A stretch of 64,000 bases of DNA from Desulfobacteraceae bacterium (GCA_011390755.1 JAABRU010000001.1:85068-149067); one strand, 5' to 3'; numbered from the stretch's first letter, positions 50,874 through 59,655 are shown. The notes: generated from the letters alone by a model not told the origin. Numbers and translations: made by a program.

Positions 50874-51298
50874 CGCCATGAATTGCATTCACAACGAAAC
50901 ATGAAAATGCACCGCAGAGACGCACACCGTGCGTCTCTACAGGAGACTTTCATATAAACACAAAAGCAGTTTTTAATCTTTTCTGAATATTTTTCAATTA
51001 TCTCAGCAACGACCTGCTTTTTTTCTTCCCTTCCGGCATCTTCCGGGCGTAACAGCAAAACACCGGGATTCTCTCCGGTTTTATCAGATGCCGAATGATA
51101 GACAAGTTCTCCGAAATCTTTATCCATTGTAATGACCATCCGCTTTTCGGAAAATGCAATCTCCAGGATTTCTTCATCTTCCATATGCGGATTTATGCTT
51201 CTGACAGTTTTGGTGTCATATCCCTTATGACTCAGATGTTCCTCTGCATTTTTTCCAACTCCCGCATCAACAAGAAATTTCAGTCCTGTGTTTTTCAT
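50864..51298 (-). CDS. DUF5615-type toxin (PIN-like), tail repeat-derived
   Basis: Predicted RNase-like toxin of the Mut7-C/DUF5615 group paired with a DUF433 antitoxin. The N-terminal FLVDAGVGKNAEEHL, the acidic VITMDKDFGELVYH and PGVLLLRPEDAG match the family. From about residue 114 onward the frame runs into repeat L (YMKVSCRDARCASLRC and following) and ends in TGA at the edge of the next L copy, so some 31 residues are element-derived. The family is usually about 110-125 residues. The ATG overlaps the antitoxin stop by 4 bp. Confidence 0.82.
   Translation of the reverse strand: MKNTGLKFLVDAGVGKNAEEHLSHKGYDTKTVRSINPHMEDEEILEIAFSEKRMVITMDKDFGELVYHSASDKTGENPGVLLLRPEDAGREEKKQVVAEIIEKYSEKIKNCFCVYMKVSCRDARCASLRCIFMFRCECNSWRFI
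50890..50959. repeat. Inverted-repeat element L, copy 2
   Basis: CACAACGAAACATGAAAATG and GGAGACTTTCATATAAACAC frame an inner palindrome, AGAGACGCACACCGTGCGTCTCT. It lies inside the 3' end of the toxin frame and directly follows copy 1. Confidence 0.7.
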
Positions 51299-51543
51299 GC
51301 GGATAAACGAAGCGGAAAAACCTGCTCTTCTTCAACCGGATAGGCCATATATGCATAAACAGTCCGGAAGTCATCTTTTTCAAGCTCCGGATAATCTTCC
51401 ATCAGTTCCTGCTCAGACAGTCCTCCGGCAAGTGCATGTAATATCTGTTCTATTGTGATTCTCATATTCCGAATCGTCGGTTTCCCAGGCATAATCCGGG
51501 AATTTATCGTGATTCTGGATAAAAGTGCATGGGTATCTGTCAT
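51295..51543 (-). CDS. DUF433-type antitoxin
   Basis: An 82-residue protein of the DUF433 family, which has a winged-helix DNA-binding fold and neutralises DUF5615-type toxins. The conserved ISRITINSRIMPGKPTIRN-like stretch (residues 9-26), IRITIEQILHALAGGLS and EDYPELEKDDFRTVYAYMAY are seen. It precedes and overlaps the toxin gene. It starts just after the livH stop and shares its strand, so it may be transcribed from the liv promoter and by its own. Confidence 0.85.
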   Translation of the reverse strand: MTDTHALLSRITINSRIMPGKPTIRNMRITIEQILHALAGGLSEQELMEDYPELEKDDFRTVYAYMAYPVEEEQVFPLRLSA

Positions 51544-51570
51544 GGTATGTATCCTTTTGCAGTACTGATG

Positions 51571-52446
51571 TTAAAATCTTGAAACATCCGCAGATTTGAT
51601 AATCCCGCCGGGGCGGAAATAGAGAATCAGCAGCAGAAGCACAAAGGCAATGGCATCTTTTAGGGCAGAGGAAAAAAATCCCACACCCAGTGCTTCCAGT
51701 ATCCCCAGCAGAAATCCGCCCACCAGAGAACCCCACAGGCTGCCGATACCGCCCAGCATGGCTGCGCAGAAACCTTTTAATCCCAGCATGGTTCCCATAT
51801 CATAACTGCACATGGTAATGGGAGCGATGATCACCCCGGCCACGGCTCCCAGGCCCGTACTCATGACAAAGGCCAGCAGCACCATTTTTTCCGCAGGAAT
51901 GCCCATAAGCCAGGCCGCCCGTTTGTGAATGGCCGTTGCCTGCATGGCTTTTCCCGTGAGGGTTTTCTGATAAAAAAACCAGAGTCCTCCGACCATCAGC
52001 AGGGTAATCAGCAGGATCCAGATGCTTTGGGGAAGAAATTTTGCACCGGCAATATCCAGGGGGGCATGATCGGAAAAGGGGGAAACACTGTAGGCATCCT
52101 TGCCCCAGGAAATCATGGCAATCCCCCGGAGGAAAATGGATGCCCCCACGGTAATAATGACCAGCGCAATGGGATGGGATTCCCGCACCGTCCGTATGGC
52201 AAAACGTTCAAAAAAAAGTCCGACCAGGGCAACACCGCCCACGGTCAGTAAAAAAGCCGCAGGAAGGGGCAGATGCAGATCGCTCCACAGTGTGACAAGT
52301 CCCAAAGCACCCAGCATAACAAATTCTCCGTGGGCAAAGTTAATGAGGTCCGTGGCATTGTACAGCATGGAAAAACCCAGGGCAATGACCGCATAAATTG
52401 CACCGTTGGTGATTCCGGAAAAAAGATATTGTAAAATTTCCTGCAT
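51571..52446 (-). CDS. livH: LIV-type ABC permease LivH
   Basis: Membrane permease of 291 residues, about eight helices. The family signatures GITNGAIYAVIALGFSMLYN (residues 11-30) and LINFAHGEFVMLGALGL are present, as is GRAMQATAIHKRAAWLMGI-like loop sequence (TGKAMQATAIHKRAAWLMG). First permease gene of the set. No periplasmic binding protein gene (livK/livJ) lies upstream or downstream in the window. Confidence 0.93.
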   Translation of the reverse strand: MQEILQYLFSGITNGAIYAVIALGFSMLYNATDLINFAHGEFVMLGALGLVTLWSDLHLPLPAAFLLTVGGVALVGLFFERFAIRTVRESHPIALVIITVGASIFLRGIAMISWGKDAYSVSPFSDHAPLDIAGAKFLPQSIWILLITLLMVGGLWFFYQKTLTGKAMQATAIHKRAAWLMGIPAEKMVLLAFVMSTGLGAVAGVIIAPITMCSYDMGTMLGLKGFCAAMLGGIGSLWGSLVGGFLLGILEALGVGFFSSALKDAIAFVLLLLILYFRPGGIIKSADVSRF

Positions 52447-52989
52447 AATAATAAACGTGTAAAAACCTGATTGTTATAGCTTTTCTGATAATCATCCGGG
52501 GCAGGGGCACCCCGGTGCTGCTGACTTACGCATTTTTCATTTTTTTATTTACACGATACAAAGCATTAAAACAAGTTTTGTTTAAAAAAATAAATAATGT
52601 GATTTGTGCTGTTTTGGATGATTTTTTTTCCTGCGGGAGTTACACTGTTGTGTTTTTCAGGTATCTGATTTTTAAACAACCGGTTTTGTGCAGTACAATA
52701 CTGATGAACCGGTAAAAAGTCGGCAAATCAGGTTTTGATACACATTCATCAGCTGATTTTACTGACAGCGATTTTCAAAAATCTGACTTTTTACAGGTTC
52801 ATCAGTATTGATGCATCAGTAAAAAGTCCGTCAGAAAAAAATCTGCCACATTATAATGCGGCTGTATCAGCATTTTACAGCAGTATATTGTGGTCAGAAT
52901 ATTCGATTCTGAGTTTTTACAAAACCATCAATATTGGTTTCCATAAAAATCAGCAGATTAAAATGCAACTGCGCAGCACCTGTATTTTT
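52447..52989. other. Intergenic gap between livH and the TRAP gene
   Basis: It holds a C element (52703-52803). The rest is AT-rich with no gene and no binding-protein gene of either transporter. Confidence 0.65.
52703..52803 (-). mobile_element. MITE-like element C, copy 4
   Basis: 101 bp with ends GATGAACCGGTAAAAAGTC and GACTTTTTACAGGTTCATC. The flanks are AATACT and AGTATT, inverted and not direct, so no target duplication can be claimed. Interior ATCAGGTTTTGATACACATT is shared with copies 1 to 3. Confidence 0.8.
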
Positions 52990-55035
52990 TTATCCTGTCC
53001 TGCGGACGGATTTTTTCATCCGAATTTTCTGCATATATATCACACAGACGTATATCATAATTCCCAAAAGAAAAAAGTAATATTTCACACAAGGGTCCGC
53101 ATGAAAGAAAGAGGCCGCAGCACCCGGATGGAACAGGATAAAGGCAGCGCTCAGAAAAAAAGGAATTTCATACCACCTGTTTTTGGTCAGGCACCAGTCC
53201 TGCGCGAAACATTCAAAAGCCGACATGCCGATGAGGGCCATTGCAAAAAGCGAGAGGCCGTGAAACCAGGAATTGATATTGTGCAGGATAAGTTCCGGAT
53301 TGAAAACAAACATAAAAGCTATGGCCGAAGTCCGGATATCATAAAGAAAGCCCTGTATCCCCGTGGGGATAGGTTCGGATTCGGCAATGGCGGAAGCGGC
53401 ATAGGCCGCCAGCCCCACGGGCGGGGTATCATCGGCCAGGATGCCGAAATAAAAACAGAAAAGATGGGCGGCCATGATGGGGATAACATAATCATAAAGC
53501 CCCCCCACATTCACAATAATGGGGGCTGTGAGGGAGGCCATGACAATATAGGTGGCCGTGGTGGGAAGTCCCATGCCGATAATCAGGCTGGCCATGGCTG
53601 TAATGAGCAGCAGGAGAAAAATATTGCCGCCCGAAAGGTTTTCCACAATGCCGGAAATCATTCCGCCGATGCCCATATTGACAATCCCCACAATAATCCC
53701 CGCAGATGCACAGGCCAGGGCAACAGATACCATATTTTTCGATCCCTGCACCATGCCGGACGTAATGAGCAGAAATCCTTTTCTCAATGCCTGTTTAAAA
53801 GGTTTTTTCTCTTTCAGGGATTTATGGATTTCCTGGATGATGATGATAAAATACAGTACCGTCAGGGAGCGGAAGGCCGCCAGCTCGGGGGAATGACGGA
53901 ACCATACCAGTTCCACCAGCAGGGTTGTCAGGGGAATCATATAATGCAGACCATTTTTCAGGGTTTCCCAAAATTTCGGGGTATCTTCGGGCGGCAGTCC
54001 TTCAATGCCCAGTTTGGAGGCTTCCAGATGGGTAATACAGAACAATCCGAAATAGGATACAAACGCCGGTATGGCAGCGGCCTTGACCACTTCCAGGTAG
54101 GGTACATTGACATATTCTGCAATAATAAAGGCAGCAGCCCCCATAATGGGCGGCATCAGCTGCCCGTCTGTGCTGGCGGCCACTTCGGTGGCCGCTGCTT
54201 TTTTGGGCGGATAACCGATTTTTTTCATCAGGGGAATGGTAAAAGGGCCGGTGGTGACAATATTGGCGATACTGGAACCGGAAACCAGCCCGGTTGCCCC
54301 GCTGGCCACCACTGCGGCCTTGGCCGCACCGCCTTTGTATCTTCCCAGAACCGACAGGGCCAGGTCCGTAAAAAAACGCCCGGCCCCGGCCTTGTCCAAT
54401 GTGGCCCCCAGCAGAACAAACAGATAGACAATGGAAGAGGAAACCCCCAGAGGAATGCCGTAAATCCCTTCGGTGGACAGGGTGATATTTCCCATGTATT
54501 TCCGGATGGAAACCCCTTTAAATGCCAGCACATCCGGCATATAGGGACCGAAAAAGGCATAAATCGTAAAAAGAATCGCAATAAAGGAAAGGGCAGGGCC
54601 GATTATCCGCCGGGTGGCCTCCAGCAGCAGCACAACAAGAATAATGCCGACCCCAATATCCCTCGTCAGCGGTGCCCCGGCCCTCATGCCGATACCTTCA
54701 TAATCAAAGGCAAGATAAAGGGCTGCCAATGCACCGGTAATTGCAAAAAAATAGTCCGTCAGCGGAATTCTGTCTGTTGCAGACAGAAATTTGAGATATT
54801 TTGCGGGCCTTTTGATACAGGGGCAGATAAGAAACAGCAGAACAATGGCAAAGGCCAGGTGAACGGTTCTTTCAAAGGTGCTTTCCAGAATCAGGAACCA
54901 GGCCAGAGAAAGCTGAAACAAAGCCCAGGACACCGCAATCGCGGCCACAATAAAAACTTCATGTCTGCGTAAATTCCGGATATTTCCGGATTCCAGCCGG
55001 AGCAGTTCTTCTGCGGATCTGCGTTTTTTTTTCAT
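52990..55035 (-). CDS. TRAP transporter permease, 4TM/12TM fusion
   Basis: A 681-residue fused small-plus-large permease (DctQM-type, TIGR02123 class) that uses an ion gradient with a TAXI-type binding protein. N-terminal helices at about 25-110 form the Q part. The M part carries AASTDGQLMPPIMGAAAFII near 280-300, IANIVTTGPFTIPLMKKIGY near 258 and GLPTTATYIVMASLTAPI near 486. A partner binding protein gene (TAXI) normally lies next to the gene, but none is found on either side. The ending (KSVRRTG) lies in the non-coding region and seems normal. Confidence 0.9.
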   Translation of the reverse strand: MKKKRRSAEELLRLESGNIRNLRRHEVFIVAAIAVSWALFQLSLAWFLILESTFERTVHLAFAIVLLFLICPCIKRPAKYLKFLSATDRIPLTDYFFAITGALAALYLAFDYEGIGMRAGAPLTRDIGVGIILVVLLLEATRRIIGPALSFIAILFTIYAFFGPYMPDVLAFKGVSIRKYMGNITLSTEGIYGIPLGVSSSIVYLFVLLGATLDKAGAGRFFTDLALSVLGRYKGGAAKAAVVASGATGLVSGSSIANIVTTGPFTIPLMKKIGYPPKKAAATEVAASTDGQLMPPIMGAAAFIIAEYVNVPYLEVVKAAAIPAFVSYFGLFCITHLEASKLGIEGLPPEDTPKFWETLKNGLHYMIPLTTLLVELVWFRHSPELAAFRSLTVLYFIIIIQEIHKSLKEKKPFKQALRKGFLLITSGMVQGSKNMVSVALACASAGIIVGIVNMGIGGMISGIVENLSGGNIFLLLLITAMASLIIGMGLPTTATYIVMASLTAPIIVNVGGLYDYVIPIMAAHLFCFYFGILADDTPPVGLAAYAASAIAESEPIPTGIQGFLYDIRTSAIAFMFVFNPELILHNINSWFHGLSLFAMALIGMSAFECFAQDWCLTKNRWYEIPFFLSAAFILFHPGAAASFFHADPCVKYYFFLLGIMIYVCVIYMQKIRMKKSVRRTG

Positions 55036-55093
55036 TTATGCCTCCTCTCTTCATCTTTTTTCAGGAAATGACGGGAAGAATATGATATATAAA

Positions 55094-55234
55094 CTCAATG
55101 GCATTAAGTTAAGCAGAAAATTCCCCCCCCCGGTGGGGAGGGGGAAGATAACAGTCTGTAATCAGATGCCCTATTCACCCTCCCCCTGCCCCTCCCTTAA
55201 GGGAGGGGCAGTCTTAAACTCAATGACATTGAGT
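55094..55234. repeat. Inverted-repeat element B, C/G-rich copy
   Basis: The ends CTCAATGGCATTAAGTTAAG and CTTAAACTCAATGACATTGA are inverted. The interior has CCCCCCCCGGTGGGGAGGGG and CCCTCCCTTAAGGGAGGGGC hairpins, as in 3541-3693. Confidence 0.65.
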
Positions 55235-55361
55235 ATAAACCTATAACATATGCAGGCGAGAACTGCAAACCGGGCGGATTTGATGTACAAAAAGGGCAGA
55301 TGATGCGGGAGAAGTTGACGTAGAGCTTATCCGAAAATCGGTTTCCCGATGTTCGGCCCCC

Positions 55362-55412
55362 CTGTTTTTACCAGGTTTAAAAATCGGTTTCGGAGGTTTT
55401 CAGACAGACTCT
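55362..55412 (+). repeat. Short repeat T, copy 2
   Basis: TGTTTTTACCAGGTTTAAAA, then ATCGGTTTCGGAGGTTTTCA, matches 24078-24130. Confidence 0.55.
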
Positions 55413-55413
55413 T

Positions 55414-55579
55414 GCCTAAACTGAGCGGTTTTTTTCAGATAAACCGGCCGGATGTCCGATAACCGGAACTTTGCCTGTTTTACGCTTTTCACCCGGCGGG
55501 TGAAAAGACGGGAACCGCTGAACCCCTGATATTTCCGGCCGGAAATCATTTTCAGGTCTGAGAACCGCTCAATTTAGGT
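55414..55579. repeat. Inverted-repeat element H, copy 2
   Basis: The ends GCCTAAACTGAGCGG and ACCGCTCAATTTAGGT are inverted. The interior (CTTTTCACCCGGCGGGTGAA, CCCTGATATTTCCGGCC) matches 21601-21777 reversed. Confidence 0.7.
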
Positions 55580-55588
55580 CTTATACAG

Positions 55589-55732
55589 CAGCAGATCGAA
55601 AAGTTTCCGGAGGAGTGCAGAAACTGTATTTCTGCATGGGGCAACCGGGTTCTGCGGTCGTGCAAAAATACAGTTTCTGCACTCCGGGACAGTTGCAAAA
55701 CCGTATCCGGGTGAAACTTTTCGATCTGCTGA
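55589..55732. repeat. Inverted-repeat element G, copy 2
   Basis: The ends CAGATCGAAAAGTTTCCGGA and GTGAAACTTTTCGATCTGCT are inverted and match 13662-13802. It ends 25 bp before the Smr start. Confidence 0.8.
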
Positions 55733-55756
55733 GCAGATTTAATACGGAGGAGCCCC

Positions 55757-56050
55757 CTGGAAGAAATAATCCGCATTCCCATTACTGATGTGCTGGACCT
55801 GCATACCTTTCAGCCCAAAGAAATCCCGGAGCTGCTGGAAGATTATTTTTCCGAATGCATTGCATCGGGGATTTTCTCCCTGCGCATCATTCACGGCAAA
55901 GGAAAGGGAGTTTTGAAAAAAAGGGTCTGTTTTCTTTTGGACAGGCATCCCCTGGTGGCTTCCTGGTCTCCGGCTCCCGGCAATGCAGGCGGATGGGGGG
56001 CGGTTCTGGTGGATCTGAAAAAGGAATCCGGGGCATGTCCGAAACACTGA
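55757..56050 (+). CDS. Smr-domain protein
   Basis: A 97-residue single-domain protein with the Smr fold found at the end of MutS2. The motifs LDLHTFQPKEIPELL and RIIHGKGKGVLKKRV are diagnostic. Smr domains bind or nick DNA or RNA junctions. No ATG lies in frame. The only conventional start, GTG at 55790, would delete the conserved IRIPITDV stretch. CTG at 55757 is six bases after GGAGG and fits the family N-terminus, so I chose it. The end overlaps mutY by 16 bp. Confidence 0.85.
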   Translation: MEEIIRIPITDVLDLHTFQPKEIPELLEDYFSECIASGIFSLRIIHGKGKGVLKKRVCFLLDRHPLVASWSPAPGNAGGWGAVLVDLKKESGACPKH

Positions 56051-57102
56051 TTCGCAAAAAACTTTTGACCTGGTATAAAAAAAATCAGCGGGTTCTGCCC
56101 TGGCGGAAAACAGATGATCCCTACCGCATATGGGTATCCGAAGTCATGCTGCAGCAGACCCGCGTGGCAACGGTCATTCCTTATTATGAAAGATTCATCC
56201 GCCGTTTCCCCGAACCGGAATCCCTTGGGGCAGCGGATTTGCAGGAAGTGCTGAAACACTGGGAAGGACTGGGGTATTATGCCCGTGCGCGGAATCTGCA
56301 CAAAGCAGCGGGGATTGTATGGAAAGAACACGGGGGGGCTGTTCCTTCTGATGACAAAGATTTTCTCCGGCTTCCCGGTGTGGGGGAATATATTGCCGCG
56401 GCTGTGCTGAGTATTGCCTTCGGTAAACCCCGTGCCGCGGTGGACGGTAATGTAAAACGGGTGCTGTCCCGGCTTTTTCTGATACCGGAGGCCGTGAATG
56501 ATTCCGCAAAACATAAAAAATTCAAAAAACAGGCTGATACCCTGCTGGATGTATCCCGGCCTGCGGCTTATAATCAGGCTGTGATGGAGCTGGGGGCACT
56601 GATCTGCGTGCCCCGGAATCCGGAATGTGCCGTCTGTCCGCTGCCGGAGCATTGCCGGGCCTTCCGGGAAGGAAAGACAGACGAATATCCCAAGCGGAAA
56701 GCCGCCAAATCTGTCCCTGTATATCATATTGCCGCGGCCATCCTCTTTCACAATGAAAAAATTTTCATTGTCCGGCGGCAGGAAAAGGGCCTGCTGGGAG
56801 GTTTATGGGAATTTCCCGGGGGAAAAGTCAAAAAGGGGGAAAACGCGCAAGCGGCCTGTATCCGGGAACTCCGGGAAAAAACCGCGCTCCGGGCCGAAGT
56901 CCAATCTTATCTCTGCCGGGTAAAACATGCCTACACCCATTTTAAAATTGAAATGGATGTATTTCTCTGCGCGTATATTTCCGGGGCAGTGCTGCTGAAA
57001 GGCCCGACAGATTACCGCTGGGTCCGGAAAGCGGAAATCCGGGACTACCCCTTTCCCAAATCCCATCTGAAGGCCCTGGCCCGGCTTTTCCCCGCAGTTT
57101 AG
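56035..57102 (+). CDS. mutY: A/G-specific adenine glycosylase MutY
   Basis: Removes adenine mispaired with 8-oxoguanine. The 355-residue protein has a HhH-GPD core (PGVGEYIAAAVLSIAFGKP) with the catalytic Glu in SEVMLQQTRV and Asp in AAVDGNVKRVLSR. An iron-sulfur site C-x6-C-x2-C-x5-C (CVPRNPECAVCPLPEHC) lies near 195. A C-terminal MutT-like domain follows (FIVRRQEKGLLGGLWEFPGG) that recognises 8-oxoG. The ATG at 56035 overlaps the Smr frame; the longer frame upstream is that overlap. Convergent with the helicase gene, with a 4-bp overlap. Confidence 0.96.
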   Translation: MSETLIRKKLLTWYKKNQRVLPWRKTDDPYRIWVSEVMLQQTRVATVIPYYERFIRRFPEPESLGAADLQEVLKHWEGLGYYARARNLHKAAGIVWKEHGGAVPSDDKDFLRLPGVGEYIAAAVLSIAFGKPRAAVDGNVKRVLSRLFLIPEAVNDSAKHKKFKKQADTLLDVSRPAAYNQAVMELGALICVPRNPECAVCPLPEHCRAFREGKTDEYPKRKAAKSVPVYHIAAAILFHNEKIFIVRRQEKGLLGGLWEFPGGKVKKGENAQAACIRELREKTALRAEVQSYLCRVKHAYTHFKIEMDVFLCAYISGAVLLKGPTDYRWVRKAEIRDYPFPKSHLKALARLFPAV

Positions 57103-58946
57103 GCCATTGCCTTTTCCACTTCCTCAATAAAACGGCTTTTGCGGTTATACTGCCCTTTGCGCATCTGCGCGTGACTGAGGAAAAGGTATTTTTCACTCCG
57201 GGTCATGGATACATACATGAGCCGCCGTTCTTCTTCCAGATCGCTCTGTTTTTCCAGGGAACGCCAGTGGGGAAACAGCTGCTCTTCACAGGCTGCGACA
57301 AAAACCACCTGGAATTCCAGCCCTTTGGATGCATGAACCGTGGAAAGGTTTACTGCGGACTTTTCCTCCTCTTCATCCTTATCTTCCCGCACCAGTGCGG
57401 CTTCCTCCAGATATTCCGGGATGCTTTCATGAAGGGAGGCCGCATAAATCAGCTGCTCCACATTTTCCTGACGGGAGACATAATCGCTTTCGCCTGTGGA
57501 ATATCCCTTCATATATTCTTCATAGCCCGTGCGTTTTATCACTTCCTGCAGGGCCCTGTCCGGTTTCATTTTTCGGATTTCATCCAGCAGTGTAATAACA
57601 TTTTTGACACCTGTGTAAATTTTCGGGCTCAGGATTTTTTCGCCCAGTGCCTTGCGGGCCGCTGTCTGCAGATTCATTTTTCCACTGCGCAGGGCATTGA
57701 TTTTTTTCACGGTTCCGGGGCCGATCCCCCGTTTGGGCACATTGATAATGCGCTCAAATGCCGTATCATCTTTGGCAAATACGGCCGCAGTCAGATAGCA
57801 GTTCATATCCAGAATTTCCCGCCGTTCAAAAAAGCCCCGCCCGCCCAGCATTTGGTAAGGTATGCCCTGACTGCGGAAAGCCTGCTCAAAGGAAAGGGAG
57901 CAGAACCTGGTGCGGTAGAGTACGGCCATGCGGGAAAGGGAAATGCCGGTTTTGCTGAGGGAGCGGATTTTCCGGGCCACCCAGCGGGCCTCTTCATCAT
58001 CGGAGAAAAAATCGTGGATTTCAATGAATCCGCCCCGGAGATCGGAATAACATTCTTTTTCCATCTTATGCCGGTTGTGGTCGATCAGATGATTGGCCAC
58101 CCGGACAATTTCATTGGCCGAGCGGAAATTCTGTTCCAGGCGGAAGATTTTGGCTTTTGGGTATTTTTTTTCAAAGGAAAGAAAATGATCCACATTGCTC
58201 ATGCGGAAAGAATACACGCTCTGCCAGTCATCGCCCACGGCAAAAAGATTGCCGTTTTGCAGCAGCAGGCGGGTGATTTCTTCATTGATATTATTGGTAT
58301 CCTGGTATTCATCACAAAGGACAAACTGAAAATATGTCCGGTACTGCTTCCGCACCTCCGGAAAATCCCGCAGCAGATTCCGGGTAAGCAGCAGGATATT
58401 ATCAAAATCCACAGCATTCCCCTCTTTCAGGGCCGCCTCATAAAGGGTATAGACATCGGTCAGGCGGATGCGGGAAAACCAGGGTTTCTGATCGAAATAC
58501 GCGGCAGGGTTTCCGTAATTTTTGGCATTGGATATTTGGGCCTGCACGGGCCTTACATTTTTTTTGTCAGAATTCAGTCGCCCCACGATGATCTCCGTCA
58601 GCAGTTTCTGCTGCTGGTAATCCCCGTAAATCTGAATGGGAGAAGAAAATCCCAGCAGATGACCGTGTTCTTTGAGAATTCTGAGACATGCCGAATGATA
58701 GGTACGCACCCAGGGAAAATGGTCTATGGACATGCCGGTCAGGGAAACCAGTCGCCGTTTCATTTCATCCGCTGCTTTGTTGGTAAAGGTAATGGCCAGA
58801 ATCCGCCTGGGATCATAATCCTTGCGGATCAGATGTGCAATTTTGGCTGTCAGGGTACGGGTTTTCCCCGAACCCGCCCCCGCCACCACCAAAGTGGGGG
58901 TTCCGATATATTCCACAGCCGCCTGCTGCTGTGTTGATAAATCCAT
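57099..58946 (-). CDS. UvrD/Rep-type ATP-dependent DNA helicase
   Basis: SF1 3'-5' helicase of 615 residues, shorter than UvrD or PcrA (about 720), lacking the long C-terminal tail. Motif I is AGAGSGKTRTL near 24, motif II CDEYQDTNN near 210, motif III VGDDWQSVYSFRMSN, motif IV near FRLEQNFRS, motif V VHASKGLEFQVVFVAA and motif VI RRLMYVSMTRSEKYLF. All helicase motifs are present. It probably acts in repair or replication restart. The start is ATG at 58946. Confidence 0.92.
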   Translation of the reverse strand: MDLSTQQQAAVEYIGTPTLVVAGAGSGKTRTLTAKIAHLIRKDYDPRRILAITFTNKAADEMKRRLVSLTGMSIDHFPWVRTYHSACLRILKEHGHLLGFSSPIQIYGDYQQQKLLTEIIVGRLNSDKKNVRPVQAQISNAKNYGNPAAYFDQKPWFSRIRLTDVYTLYEAALKEGNAVDFDNILLLTRNLLRDFPEVRKQYRTYFQFVLCDEYQDTNNINEEITRLLLQNGNLFAVGDDWQSVYSFRMSNVDHFLSFEKKYPKAKIFRLEQNFRSANEIVRVANHLIDHNRHKMEKECYSDLRGGFIEIHDFFSDDEEARWVARKIRSLSKTGISLSRMAVLYRTRFCSLSFEQAFRSQGIPYQMLGGRGFFERREILDMNCYLTAAVFAKDDTAFERIINVPKRGIGPGTVKKINALRSGKMNLQTAARKALGEKILSPKIYTGVKNVITLLDEIRKMKPDRALQEVIKRTGYEEYMKGYSTGESDYVSRQENVEQLIYAASLHESIPEYLEEAALVREDKDEEEEKSAVNLSTVHASKGLEFQVVFVAACEEQLFPHWRSLEKQSDLEEERRLMYVSMTRSEKYLFLSHAQMRKGQYNRKSRFIEEVEKAMA

Positions 58947-59161
58947 AAGTATTCTGATTCCTTATTTTATGTTGACATATGACTTCAGATTCCGAAACGG
59001 GGATAAAGGTAACATGACGGATGGATTTGTCAACAGAAATATCTGAGAAACAGAACGGATATATGTTATATATTTTGAGAAAAAAAATTAAAATCAAAAG
59101 CGGTCTGAATATGTTTACATTGCAGTCTTTCCCGAAATCAATTATAATTATGACCTGACTC

Positions 59162-59338
59162 TGTAATGTAACATACCCTTTGAGAAAATCGGATGCTCCC
59201 GACTTCCGGCCCGGCCGGACACGGTTCCGGGGAGGATTCCGCTGTCGTCAGTCCGGTCGGTCTGCACAGGGGTCAGATCGTTATTCTGAATATATTCAGA
59301 TGGTAACTGATTTTCTCAATAGGGGTGTTACATTACAA
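59162..59338. repeat. Inverted-repeat element F, copy 3
   Basis: The ends TGTAATGTAACATACCCTTT and GTGTTACATTACA are inverted. The interior differs from copies 1 and 2 (CGACTTCCGGCCCGGCC and CAGTCCGGTCGG arms). Confidence 0.75.
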
Positions 59339-59340
59339 CC

Positions 59341-59548
59341 TGACTCAATTAAGATGAATCGGTAAAAAGTCAGATTTTTGAAAATCGCTGTCAGTAAAAT
59401 CAGCAGATTACTGTGTATCAAAACCTAATTTTCTGACTTTTTACGAGATCATCAATTAAATAGGTGCAAAATATCCCCCGGTATCTCAGCAGGAATGCGG
59501 TTTAACGCCATAAAATTTCTATCTGCTTAATTGGGTCAAACCATAGTT
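59341..59548 (+). repeat. Repeat E, copy 2, split by C
   Basis: TGACTCAATTAA is followed by element C, then by AATTAAATAGGTGCAAAATA and CGGTATCTCAGCAGGAATGC. Removing C and one AATTAA joins an E sequence that matches 12632-12740. Confidence 0.75.
59353..59453 (+). mobile_element. MITE-like element C, copy 5, in repeat E
   Basis: 101 bp with ends GATGAATCGGTAAAAAGTC and GACTTTTTACGAGATCATC. Perfect 6-bp direct repeats AATTAA flank it (59347-59352 and 59454-59459). It interrupts repeat E, whose intact form is at 12632. Confidence 0.9.
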
Positions 59549-59650
59549 GATGATAAGTTCGCAAAAAGACGGATTATTGAATATATATTAATAAAATCAG
59601 AAAATTAATGCGTTTCAAAACCTGATTTTCCGAGTTTTTACGAAATCATC
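59549..59650 (+). mobile_element. MITE-like element C, copy 6
   Basis: About 102 bp with more divergent ends, GATGATAAGTTCGCAAAAAG and GAGTTTTTACGAAATCATC. No direct repeat was found at its borders, so it is probably older. Confidence 0.7.
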
Positions 59651-59655
59651 AGAAA

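Larger units (their letters stand above)
55036..55756. other. Gene-free stretch of repeats before the Smr gene
   Basis: It holds C/G-rich B (55094-55234), the T repeat (55362-55412), H (55414-55579) and G (55589-55732). The last 25 bases carry the ribosome site of the Smr gene. Nothing else is seen. Confidence 0.7.

Noticed and set aside
52735..54972. A 745-codon open frame antisense to the TRAP permease
   Set aside because: The product is rich in Gly, His and Gln without domains, while the minus strand encodes a clear membrane permease. It is a shadow.
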